Origin: Lineus longissimus
Taxonomy: Eukaryota; Nemertea; Pilidiophora; Heteronemertea; Lineidae
Direction: 5' to 3'
NCBI RefSeq assembly: GCF_910592395.1
Contig: NC_088318.1
Span: 248,001-312,000 of the forward strand
Length of the DNA stretch: 64,000 nt
Position numbers and translations under genes: made by a program. Numbering within the stretch: the first letter of the stretch is position 1; every line of letters starts with the position of its first letter. The notes beneath the pieces are model-generated. The model saw nothing but the letters and a program-made list of their open reading frames with translations, was not told the DNA's origin and made no database searches. Below, one piece after another: positions 23,501-30,595 of this stretch.

Positions 23501-26500
23501 ATCAGCATCAACCAAAACACTTACTATTTTCACAAACAGGGACGGTGAGACAGAAAGTGCCTGTAGCGTTGGAATATCATATTCTTGGATGATGTGGCTG
23601 ACGATCTTCCCTGCATGGTCTTGTAGGTCAGGGAAGACACTTGTTATCAACGTGAGAAGTTTGCTTGTAAGATGCTGAGATTCCTTCACAGGGTCAAACT
23701 GCAGCTGAAAGACACAAAGACGAATGTCTTACTCGAAATATACATAATGGAATTACTAAACGTTTAACCCACTCTGGAATTTCTCGATACTGAAAGTGAA
23801 AGTCAAATAAGTGCTCAGACACTTGATAACCAAGAGTGTTTCTTGGGGCAAAGTTCTCCTACAACAGTATAAAGCTATTGGGAAATATCAGATGGAATGT
23901 GTGCTGCAACTAGGAGGCCGACAGTGACCCTTGTACCCTTCAATATTGTTAACCAAGAACATCAGCATTGTTTTGCTGACTTATGGCATAAGTTTGTGAT
24001 CATACATGGAGATGAAACACAGCTCCCCCCCGAAGTTCGCTTTGAAATGAGGGTCAAAGATGTTTACATAATACGCAATTGGTCTTTTCCGACTGATATG
24101 TCTAAAAGTGGTCATGTTACCTGCAAAGGATCCATGATATCCAACAATATAACACCCTCGTATCTGTTTCAAAACATCTCTCGTGTCAATATGTTGTAAC
24201 AGCTCGTACATCTCCACCAGGTATTGATTTTTGAGGGGGTGTGCACACCAACTGAACAGTCGGGATTTCCCCAACAGAACTAGAACTGTGTCGTATCGGG
24301 TTTATGGTTCTAGACTTCCCATCAGGCAATTATGATAATAAGTATTGCAACACAATGGAGGAGTTTATTGTGAAAACAGTGTGAGAACTGTCAAAAACCT
24401 TCAGGCACTTGATGAGGGTAGACATTGAGACACGTCTCTGTTAGAAGACTTTCATACTGAGGGAATATGGAGAATAACACATCAGCATTTGGTATGGGGC
24501 GTGAGAAGAGAGTGGTGAGTATTTAGTTTTTTTGATTTAACGTTTTCATTCCTGCAGCTACCATTGACTTGTCTCAACAGAGACTTCTCGATTATTTTTT
24601 AGCGAAAAAAACCGATCTCTCACATAAGCAACTAAATGCTTCCATGGATCAATCACATGTAAATGCAGCTTATTTAAGGAACAGTCAGCCCAGGCAATGA
24701 AGGAAGACCCCATTTTACAGCTATCAGTATCAGTCGATACATGAGAGGTACAGGAGCCAACATTTAGGCAGCCAGAGATAGTCAGAAGACCCTCTCCCAC
24801 CCGCAGGCAGCACCTGCAACCAGCTTTGGTGGTTTTGGGTGTTCTCTCGTCAAAGGGAACTTACCGCCAGCCAACACTGTCACATCTCACATACAGGTGG
24901 CGTAATTACATATTGTTTTTATCGCTGATTCCATTTCCACTTTCCAGGGCATACATAACATGACAGAAGGGAATATTTTCAATAATAGCTATCAATGGCA
25001 AGCCCCCGAAACAGACTTTATGGACAATACAGGAACTACTGAGCCAGGTAAGCTGTCTTTTCAATTTGACTCTCTCTCAGTTTCAGATATAGTATCATCA
25101 ATGACAGTATCTGCTCTTGGTAGCTGAGGTTTAAAGCATGTGAGATGTAATGACTATCTTCAACAACTAATGGCAAATGATTTCTACAATCAAGCCATTA
25201 TTCTGAGCCATCCTGCAACTTTCAGAACACCTCCGACATCCTTTCTTGAACTGTTAGTGTTCCATGAAGACAGTGAAGATGGTGACTAATGTGACAGCAC
25301 CAAGTTAGAATGTCCCCTTTTTCTGATACGTTTCCCTCGAGTGAATAATTTCAAATATTCTCTTTCAGACATGTCAGAGCCAAATCCACTGGAAAAGAGA
25401 CAAAGAATTCTCCAGACAAATCTCCTGCAACTTCTAGGCCAATTTGATGGAATACCAGTCAACGATCTTTGGAAAACCTTTAAGACTATTTACGGGTTTC
25501 AACCGCGTCCAGCTAATTACTCGGTTTCTGATATGAATGATATTCTACCATTGTATTCTGAGTTTATTGGGATTGATCAAACTCCACTTGGGCCGAGGTT
25601 AACCCTGACGAAACAAGGCAAACATGCCCATCTCATAGAGTTTCATCCGGAAGGCATTATTGACGAACAAACCTTTACCACTTTTAATATGCCGTCTGCT
25701 TCTACGCCATTCAATGAACCAAGACAATATCAGAATCACTCGCCGAGACAAATGTCGTATAGCCAGGCCGCTACAACTAATGTACCACAGCATACGGGGA
25801 GACAACAACAAAATGGCTACTTCCCTCAGCCTTCTTGCCAACAAGTATTGACGTCCAACAATTATTATACAAATATCCAGCCTCTCACGAAGGAGACACT
25901 TTCCCACGCCGCAAGTCTGCGGAAGCAGCAGCAGAAAGTACCAACGGTGAGGGAGATGCTAGCGGAGCCAGATTGGTCCCGACGAGCGTCATCAGACTGG
26001 GAGGGAGGACGACACCTTGATTCAGGTGACCAGGATGTAATCAATGGTGAGTATACCTAATCAACAACAACCACACCATAGTAATACTGAACTAAGTAGA
26101 CTGGAGGTTGGCCAAATGCTCGATGAAGGTTTGGGGAACCACTCCAGCAACTTCCAAACACTTTCAGAACTGAAACCCTGCTATGTCTCAAGAAATTGAT
26201 GATTTTCTAGTCTATTTCTAATACCGATCAGTGGCACCCTCATGAAGACACCCTCCAAAGTCTATCAGATGCTGCCCCAGAATTGAAGTATTTGGTCATA
26301 TTTTTCAGATTGCTGACTTAACGTTCCATCATATTGTAAAGTCTTACTCTCATTTTTCCTTTCAGAATTCAGCAAGGGCCTCTCGGAGATCGAGACAACC
26401 ATCCAGAGAAATATCATCACAATTCTCGCCAAATTCCACCCCACTGGCGTCCCTGTGAGAAGCATCTGGGACGTCTACAAGAAAATATACAAGTCCGTGC

Positions 26501-28023
26501 CAACAAAACAAGATGTCCTCAATAACAAACTGAAAAGTATCAATCACATATTTGAACGATTTTCTCAGACAATAACCCGGAAATCCATTGAGAAAACCAT
26601 GACTTTCGTCTTGACACCTAAAGGTGTTGATTATGCTGAAATGCTTGATTTGCTTCCCAAGAGTTTAAAGGATACGAAGGATAGCGATGCTGTGACAAAC
26701 ATGACTAGGCAGAGACTGCAGGGCAGTGGGACGGGAATGTAAAGATGCCACCATTATGACGAAGGACCAAATACTGGTTACAAGATGTCATGAGACAATG
26801 CACGACCATACAGGACACAATGCCCCGCGTTGAGTCACTGTCAGAAAAGACACCATAGATAGCCGTAGCTCATCAAATATCATCTCGGAACGCACCACAG
26901 CAAAGTGGTTGAACGTGACCTGATCTTTTATCAGGTACCAACAACTCAAGGAAGTGATGTTGTGACTGCTAGGTGAAGGATGACTCCACCAATGTTCATA
27001 TCTATTACTTATCCTAGACCACCTTGTGGTAGCATCTTCGACTTTTACAAATGTAGGCCTCTCAGACTGATATCTAACAACTGCTGACTATTTTTAAATG
27101 TTTTGGCCAGTATGATCAATATGCAATATCATGTTTTAATATGGAAACGAAACAACCAAAACAACTTGTAGCATACAGTCTAGTTTTTGTAGGCCAAAGG
27201 TGTAAATGTGCACATTATTTTAGAGATAATTTATTTGTATAGACGTTGTGTATAAAGCGCCATCAATGAGTGACCTGCAGTCATGAAAACAAAACTTGCT
27301 TGTCTGCAGTTATCATTGCAAGTGTCTGCAACAAGAATATCAAACCTAGCAATTGCTTGTTTACCTGCAGATGAGGGGTTGTGTTATTGCACGTAGCAGT
27401 CAGATCATAATAACCGCAGGAAGCAGCAATTTGAATATAGCTCATCTGTGTGGCGCTTTAGGATTGAAAACTCGGGGAACTTTCCCATCATTGTACAAAT
27501 ATATGTTATGAAGCCGCTATTTGACGAACAAACTACTTATTCTCTACATAGACATACTCAGTCTTTTAATTATAAATAGAAAGTAATACCAAAAGCAATC
27601 AGTTATTTTCAAGTTTGTGGCCCATCTGAATACTGTGTCCATGTTGCCTTCGCCGTTGGGACACCGATAGTGACTTCTGGCTGTCATCGCATCCCGAAAA
27701 GATGACGTCATACCAGTTCATCAGGAGCCACTGTGGGGGACTAGAGACTCAAACTCTCGTCTAGCTATCAAGAGGTCCCTGGTTTGAACCCCACAGTCAG
27801 CATGAGAATTCAGGCAGGTATCTCTGCCTTACGAGCCTTATTCCACCCAGATGTATAACTTCACCCTCTATTTAAATAAGTGTTACCTGTTTGATAGGAG
27901 GCTGAGGTTGTGCCAGCTGGTGGAAGGAGTCGTGTAGTGGCACAGCAGCTTGTGGGTAGATGGGGACAAGAAGCTGGTAGGACAGGCCTGGTACGACACC
28001 CACCGGCACTGCTCGAGGAGAAG
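1..28023 (-). CDS. Giant NO VEIN-like GHKL-ATPase gene with MLLE and LOTUS-like domains (partial, 3' end off window)
   Basis: A chain of more than 30 minus-strand exons reads in phase from 28,023 down to base 1, about 3,800 codons, and continues beyond the window. In order it encodes an MLLE-like domain, a Pro/Gly/Gln-rich linker, three LOTUS-like winged helices, a helical region, an HSP90-type ATPase and a NO VEIN-like tail. Family knowledge: plant NO VEIN and sacsin share this ATPase fold; the metazoan versions are large and poorly studied. The role is inferred only: an ATP-dependent chaperone or switch in an RNA-protein complex. The initiating exon is not established; an ATG at 29,039-29,041 followed by a weak donor would be in phase with the exon at 28,023. 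Exons share one strand, consistent phases and coherent domain order. The one exception is the junction at about 11.83 kb, so two adjacent genes remain possible. Domain blocks are listed separately. Confidence 0.8.
2150..2222 (+). repeat. tRNA-like SINE remnant
   Basis: The stretch GCGTAGTGCAGTGGAAGGGT resembles a pol III A box region and GAGTTGGTATCCTG a degenerate B box, with a GTTGA/TCAAT anticodon-like stem between. It lies in the intron next to the short exon 2,226-2,267. Read on the minus strand it is open, which produces a shadow reading frame. Confidence 0.35.
2788..3985 (-). CDS. Large NO VEIN-like exon AA
   Basis: This exon of 1,198 nt, about 399 residues, has acceptor TTTCAG at 3,986 and donor GTATGC at 2,787. 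It begins RESPWSGYASLLPDQTGPFT and continues with acidic and helical segments, including ILDFLIGWCQRGEDQSKPET, FENYPIIFVPKM and VAEHVAECMGSELRRLIGKD. The C-terminal end is AKSWASIEEKPMLVDKDQLF, KWFSGK and a basic GSKRRKKGKK tail. The 'FVP......W.DP.GLF' arrangement (IIFVPKM ... VCWEDPKGLFTKF) is typical of NO VEIN and related plant and animal ATPases. No catalytic motif is visible. Many shorter open frames on both strands here are shadows of this exon. Confidence 0.85.
4304..6165 (-). CDS. NO VEIN-like exons X to Z
   Basis: Exons 5,984-6,165, 5,387-5,588 and 4,304-4,455 read in phase (1, 0, 1, 0). They encode DPLRHIEQDLNTLDPRLL and IEKILEQCDVRQLNAQDVIQ; then LCAYVVYIKHHV and the HFTPAYQNRIDLQNMLPG block; then CKWVLLSAAYMP and ISQWRDFFIKIGVLDFL. 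The HPxYxNxxDL-like and 'W..FF.KIGV.DFL' signatures recur in animal and plant NO VEIN proteins (family knowledge). The 5' end of the first exon is repeated 11 times with its own acceptor, so the true exon could be up to 750 nt longer (see the 75-bp repeat). The intron at 4,456-5,386 holds a 60-bp minisatellite. Confidence 0.8.
4625..5273. repeat. 60-bp minisatellite, about 11 copies
   Basis: A 60-bp unit (GGTGCCTACGTGTACATGTA...) repeats almost perfectly about 10.8 times inside the intron at 4,456-5,386. Because 60 is divisible by three and the unit lacks stops in several frames, it creates long open frames on both strands that are not genes. Only single-base variants separate the central copies, implying recent expansion or gene conversion. 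Confidence 0.98.
6105..6930 (-). repeat. 75-bp minisatellite duplicating a 3' splice site and exon start, 11 copies
   Basis: The 75-bp unit on the minus strand contains a pyrimidine tract, TTTTCAG and the first ~60 nt of the exon that ends at 6,165. Acceptor copies recur every 75 bp, from 6,166 up to 6,916. The unit is 25 codons with no in-frame stop, so use of a more distal acceptor would add in-frame 25-residue repeats. Of about seven variable sites among copies, about four are synonymous in the exon frame. Confidence 0.95.
7124..10794 (-). CDS. NO VEIN-like region after the ATPase (exons Q to W)
   Basis: Exons 10,641-10,794, 10,319-10,450, 10,040-10,120, 9,731-9,916, 8,382-8,535, 7,653-7,976 and 7,124-7,318 join in phase. 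The diagnostic block is in 9,731-9,916: PVFAFLPLRSYGFKFIVQGD followed by FEVPSSREDVDSDSSWNQGL. This is the conserved segment that follows the ATPase in NO VEIN and sacsin-like proteins (P-x-FAFLP, F-x-IQGDF-x-PSSRE). Exon 8,382-8,535 continues with the helix NALDAVNAYLQFVPMENETL. A 77-bp minisatellite fills much of the intron at 8,536-9,730. The donor at 7,652 (GTCTTC) is weak but gives the correct phase into the exon ending at 7,318. Confidence 0.82.
8811..9657. repeat. 77-bp minisatellite, 11 near-identical copies
   Basis: Eleven tandem copies of a 77-bp unit (CCTCGTGCCAACCCATTTCC...) lie within the intron at 8,536-9,730. Apart from one base in the first copy, the units appear identical, which points to very recent expansion or homogenisation. 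As 77 is not a multiple of three, three overlapping spurious open frames arise. Confidence 0.98.
10962..11827 (-). CDS. HSP90-type (GHKL) ATPase domain exon
   Basis: This exon of 866 nt starts with about 100 very acidic residues, then a helix (KVVDQIRKEEFGIGI) and a GHKL nucleotide-binding fold. Visible motifs are the N-box LVLELVQNADDN with its Mg-binding Asn, a degenerate G1 (NNECGFEEKNIRALCDVG; Cys-Gly in place of the usual Asp-x-Gly-x-Gly), and the lid/G2 segment KFGYIGQKGIGFKSVFRVTD. These match NO VEIN/sacsin-type ATPases better than HSP90 itself, because of the GRSTK and GIGFKSVF sequences. The usual Asp of the adenine-contacting DxGxG motif is replaced by Glu-Cys-Gly, which is worth checking functionally. 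If the locus is two genes, ATG at 11,829-11,831 (MQSFSDLLDDG) could start the second. Confidence 0.88.
11910..16176 (-). CDS. Helical region between winged helices and ATPase (exons H to O)
   Basis: In-phase exons are 15,684-16,176, 15,153-15,337, 14,877-15,011, 14,510-14,682, 13,882-14,345, 13,239-13,342, 12,803-13,012 and about 11,916-12,135. They encode helix-rich sequence with no motif I recognise; the first exon includes a DDDDDE acidic run, and the second contains LAAIEKKLCEHFNHQFF. Exon 13,882-14,345 ends inside a 54-bp tandem repeat whose every copy carries a splice donor. The donor of exon 12,803 lies only 14 bp from a 20-bp minisatellite. The last exon stays open to a stop near 11,808, and its only reasonable donor (GTCAGT at about 11,915) is out of phase with the next exon. 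Confidence 0.65.
12211..12789. repeat. 20-bp minisatellite, about 29 copies
   Basis: A 20-bp unit AGACTAGGGTATGAAGAGTC with an A/G dimorphism (CTAGGG versus CTGGGG) is repeated about 29 times. It ends 14 bp from the splice donor of the exon at 12,803-13,012, and so lies at the very 5' end of the intron. The A/G variants are interspersed along the array and could serve as a variant-repeat map. Confidence 0.98.
13650..13920 (-). repeat. 54-bp minisatellite carrying a splice donor, 5 copies
   Basis: Five 54-bp copies span the 3' end of the exon at 13,882-14,345. On the minus strand each includes ATGAACAGTGAGGGCGCCAC..., then a GTGAGT donor. Donors recur at about 13,881, 13,827, 13,773, 13,719 and 13,665. 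Reading past the first donor meets an in-frame TAG (GTGAGTAG), so only the first donor preserves the protein. Confidence 0.95.
16554..19348 (-). CDS. Three LOTUS/OST-HTH-like winged-helix domains
   Basis: Two exons, 18,899-19,348 and 16,554-18,262. The first encodes one domain: LNIVGILAMFHP, GHIWHEYREIH, IDDIFQRFDRVIG, then SLTAIGVEYAKELGLLP. The second starts with a tandem pair sharing AVxEYExHLxxxxVEIQRHAVI..., a KxSRGxG segment and an ending of LTxKGxxYAKLLxCKIxDK. It then continues through a linker with MDDDDEFPELGAVLP and a helical tail with LPPGSPVLEISSPEVIEHLR. The shape (N-terminal helices, a Y/F-rich core, terminal LTxKGIEYAKLLG) resembles LOTUS/OST-HTH winged helices, which bind RNA or helicase partners in Oskar, TDRD5/7 and MARF1. 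The acceptor at 19,349 was chosen over a nearer AG because only it avoids a stop. Exon phases 1 and 0 fit the neighbours. Confidence 0.6.
19571..21290 (-). CDS. Large disordered exon with YSGQPGQ repeats and PPGL motifs
   Basis: This 1,720-nt exon (acceptor at 21,291, donor GTGAGT at 19,570) encodes about 573 residues of low-complexity protein. Around 20,725-20,910 it has tandem QYPGQPG/QYSGQPG heptads like the prion-like N-termini of annexin A7/A11. Three PPGL motifs occur: PPPGLAQVF near 21.02 kb, and the twin motifs GLPTGPPGLRTPWK near 20.23 kb and GLPTAPPGLKVPWK near 20.0 kb. Family knowledge: PPG-hydrophobic motifs are ligands of GYF domains such as GIGYF1/2. The C-terminal part is acidic and ends with a KRRR basic stretch. 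Disorder and aggregation-prone composition fit an RNA-granule component (inference). Confidence 0.8.
22440..22800. repeat. Intronic duplicated and dispersed repeats
   Basis: About 60 bp around 'AGTCCCAAAACTCTTTT-ACTTTGAAAATTTTTCAG' occurs twice, near 22,466 and 22,608, separated by a short (CAACATCAC)n run. The block 22,690-22,740 (ATCAGGCATTTTGTCCCC..., CACTAACACGACCACC) recurs at 13,095-13,145, so it is a dispersed repeat family. Confidence 0.75.
22837..28023 (-). CDS. N-terminal exons: PABC/MLLE-like domain
   Basis: Exons at 27,887-28,023, 23,525-23,704, 23,154-23,238 and 22,837-22,883 join in phase. The first is Pro-rich and ends PPIKQ. The second, exactly 60 codons, holds FPDLQDHAGKIVSHIIQEYD, followed by LQALSVSPSLFVKI and, in the next exon, VGETLIRLQ. 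This matches the PABP C-terminal (MLLE) pattern of P-x-LAGKITGMLLE-x-D, a leucine-rich helix, then SPESLRSKVDEAVAVLQ. Family knowledge: MLLE domains bind PAM2 peptides in translation and mRNA-decay factors, and occur in PABP and UBR5. A Pro/Gln-rich segment just before the domain is also PABP-like. The first intron here is about 4.2 kb and contains a complete plus-strand gene. The domain call is by eye, but the signature helices are clear. Confidence 0.65.
24960..26742 (+). CDS. Nested two-winged-helix (LOTUS-like) protein, 380 aa
   Basis: Three coding exons: 24,960-25,047, 25,369-26,046 and 26,366-26,742. They join in phase (1, 1) and end at TAA. The start ATG follows an acceptor at 24,947, so a non-coding 5' exon is likely, perhaps ending at the donor near 24,513. 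Residues ~37-120 form one winged-helix-like domain (LQTNLLQLLGQFDGIPVNDL, WKTFKTIYGFQ, RLTLTKQGKHAHL). Residues ~130-250 are Gln/Asn/Ser-rich and disordered. Residues ~260-350 form a second domain (IQRNIITILAKFHPTGVPVR, SIWDVYKKIY, FVLTPKGVDYAEMLDLLPKS). The second domain closely matches the host gene's domain at 18,899-19,348. The gene lies wholly inside a host intron on the opposite strand. The likely role is RNA or protein binding; function is not known. Confidence 0.78.
26743..27886 (+). other. 3' UTR of the nested gene and remaining host intron
   Basis: No coding exon is visible. The AT-rich sequence after the stop is compatible with a 3' UTR on the plus strand; I see no canonical AATAAA before 27.6 kb, so its end is uncertain. 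A short tRNA-like/hairpin sequence lies at 27,730-27,797. Confidence 0.4.
27730..27797 (+). repeat. tRNA-like hairpin element
   Basis: ACTGTGGGG at 27,730 pairs perfectly with CCCCACAGT at 27,789. Between them are an inner hairpin (CTAGAG...CTCTCGTCTAG) and a B-box-like GGTTTGAACCCC. This is compatible with a degenerate tRNA-derived SINE head rather than a functional tRNA. Confidence 0.35.
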
Positions 28024-29455
28024 CTGGAGAAGAAAACAACGCTGTTTGCTAACTTGGGCCATCAAACCAGATTTTAACTGAATTTCTTTGCAGATGAAAT
28101 GAGACTGTCAGAACATCATTAGTTGCGTCTTACTATTAGTGTACTGCGGTAACTGTAAGACACTATACAATGGAACCTTCCTTATCATGCTTAGCTGACA
28201 CCTCTCTATTAAGGAAGACCTATCAATTGAGGACACTAGTTTTGGTCCCACATTGATGGTTTCCATTCAATTTGACCACCTCTCTATGAAGGACAACACT
28301 TGTCAGTCCTGAGTGTGTCCTGTATTTTATGTGATCAATCTATCATCAGCTGGTGCCAAGTTTTATCTGGTTTCCTTATAAAAAACTTTGAATAGAATAA
28401 TTTGTCTGCCAACAAAGAATATTTCCAGTATCTAGGCCAAATATCAAGCGCATAAAGGTTGACAAGTTGGCCTACAAATAGATTACTGTTCCGATGAATT
28501 GGGTTTGAATGTACTGTAGCACATCCAGGACATGGTCTCATTTCAGGATGACCTAGATGGGTCAAGAATCACTGTCAGGATTAGGAATACAGGTCCAGAT
28601 AACCTTATCTTAGAGGATTTCATACTGTGCTGGGATGTGCCCAAAAGTTAGTGATTGTGATTGGGACAGGGCCTTCCCTGCCGACCCTCAGAGAGCAAAC
28701 CCCGCCCTGGTTTTCAAATTCTTGACGATGCGACCTATAATAGTAATTTATGCAGATACTTTGGAACGTGAATAGCATAACAATGCATCATAGTATCCAT
28801 GCACGCACACCGCATCTGACAGGACTCGACATCAACGACCGAGCTTGTCACGTAGGTGATGGGAGGAGCACGTACTCTGGTAAGCGAGGATGAATGCACC
28901 CTCAACAATGACCCTCTGCTAGCCAAGCTCTGTCGGATCCTTGTAAATCATTATCATGTCATTTTAATTGTTTTGTTATCGTTCAGCATTGGCCGAGCCA
29001 GAAGCTGCATCAGCACCATCATCAGCATCATCGGTGGCCATGTGCCACGAAGGCTGGGCATGGCCCTGGTTCAGAAATGCCCAGTGTCAACTTTGTATCA
29101 CTGTACTTACCAAGAGAATACTATCTGACGTAATAAATCAATAGGATTTGGCACAGATGCAAGATATTGGTATTTTCTGCTTCAAATCGGATGTTTCATT
29201 GAATCCATTTCGCGGCATGGCCATTTCTAGGAAAAAGCACGGGGAATCCCCAGATTTGACTATCAGGTGCTGCCCTCTGTGGTATGGATTCGGTACCAGT
29301 ACGGAACAGTTCCTGGCCGAGTTTACAGTAAAACGGTAGCGGTGAAATTATTGGGAGAAGAAACAGGCTTTTCAAGAAAACTGGAAAACTTTTTTTTCTT
29401 TGTCGGTCAATCAAAATCAGAAAGGAAAACCTGAAAATGCATAGCTTTGATTTGA
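28024..29455. other. Region between giant-gene exon and CDT1 3' end
   Basis: No exon can be assigned with confidence. It must hold the 5' end of the giant minus-strand gene. A candidate start is ATG at 29,039-29,041 (minus; MATDDADDG), but its donor is weak. 28,170-28,310 contains diverged copies of a 'GACCACCTCTCTAT-AAGGA' repeat. Confidence 0.35.
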
Positions 29456-29461
29456 TTTATT
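29456..29461 (-). terminator. CDT1 poly(A) signal AATAAA
   Basis: TTTATT on the plus strand gives AATAAA on the minus strand, about 1.1 kb downstream of the CDT1 stop. It defines a plausible 3' UTR of 29.44-30.60 kb that includes the MITE at 29.8 kb. Confidence 0.5.
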
Positions 29462-29801
29462 GAGCATAAAAAATAACTTATTCACTATTGAGAAATATAA
29501 ATGCAATTACAGGAAATTACTACTAGAATGATGAGACAATTACAAATTTTGTCAAATTCAAATATTACTTCAAGGCCTGGCCGCTAGTAAAAAATTTGTA
29601 ATTGAATTGAAGTTTCATGAACTATGCCTCAAAAACTACAGTAGAAGAAACGGCGTCCACCAATCAAGAGATTGTATTTCTTGCTACTTTCATGTGAACA
29701 ACTATTTCTAGCAGAATGAAAACAATGGGAGTTGTAGAAAGGCTCATGAAGACGAACTCTACTATATTCATCAGATTCTTGTGCTCAACTGATTATTATT
29801 C

Positions 29802-29947
29802 ACAGGGGTCGAAAAATCCACTAGTCCCCTATAGCCGGGCTAGCAAACAGTCAGGGAAACTATAAGGATTTACTGAAAGAGCTAGCCCACACATTGAGAT
29901 TCACAGCTTGGGACTAGTCAACTTGAAAACAACTTTTCGACCCCTGT
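29802..29947. mobile_element. 146-bp hAT-like MITE in the CDT1 3' UTR
   Basis: Perfect 14-bp terminal inverted repeats, ACAGGGGTCGAAAA at 29,802 and TTTTCGACCCCTGT at 29,934, enclose about 118 bp. Inner inverted copies of CTAGTCCC/GGGACTAG add to the hairpin. The CAGGGGTCG terminus is typical of hAT elements. A partly matching 8-bp flank (TATTATTC/TATTAATT) may be a decayed target duplication. Confidence 0.65.
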
Positions 29948-30595
29948 ATTAATTTACAAGACAATATATATTTACGATTGCATTCATGCATATAACGGTG
30001 GATGTACATATCGTGATACGATGAACAGACATTGAAGTGCAGAAGTTATGAACACATTCGTGCAAAAGTTAAAGATTTAAAATGTTTCTAAAATCTTCTC
30101 ATGTAAAGTACAGCAATGATGATTGTAAACCGATGATAAAATGTCTCTAAAACAACATTGCCACCATGCTCAAGGCAGGAGGATGTGCCTTCAGATAATA
30201 TCAAGTCTCACATTGACATTACATGGCCGTTCCTGAGCTCAGGCAGTATAGAAGTTTTCAACCAAGTTCCTCATTGCCAACAAAGCAACAAGTTCAAATC
30301 TTTTCAACTGGGTAAATCATATCCACCCAACAGATCACACTAGAGAGAGCATCAGTTCCTTTACAGGGAGACCACAGGCAGAAACCAGGTCATGAGGTGG
30401 GCCAGATTAAGGTTCATAAAGTCACCCCTTGGTGTCTCATAGTTCATCAGCACGATTCATGTTTGGACATGGCATATGTTTCTGACCCGAGCCGGTTCTT
30501 GAGCTCTGGCATGTGTCGCCTTCACTGCCACCCTCCAGCCTCCAGAGTTTTACACTCCGTACCAAACAGTCCCTGAGCATTTATTGAAGCACCGA

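Noticed and set aside
23897-24274. Opposed ~100-codon frames near 24 kb as an extra gene
   Set aside because: Neither has good splice sites or recognisable domains; lies in the host intron upstream of the nested gene.
28335-28926. Two minus-strand frames (76 and 63 codons) as possible 5' exons of the giant gene
   Set aside because: No convincing donor in the phase needed by the exon at 28,023, and the sequence looks non-conserved.
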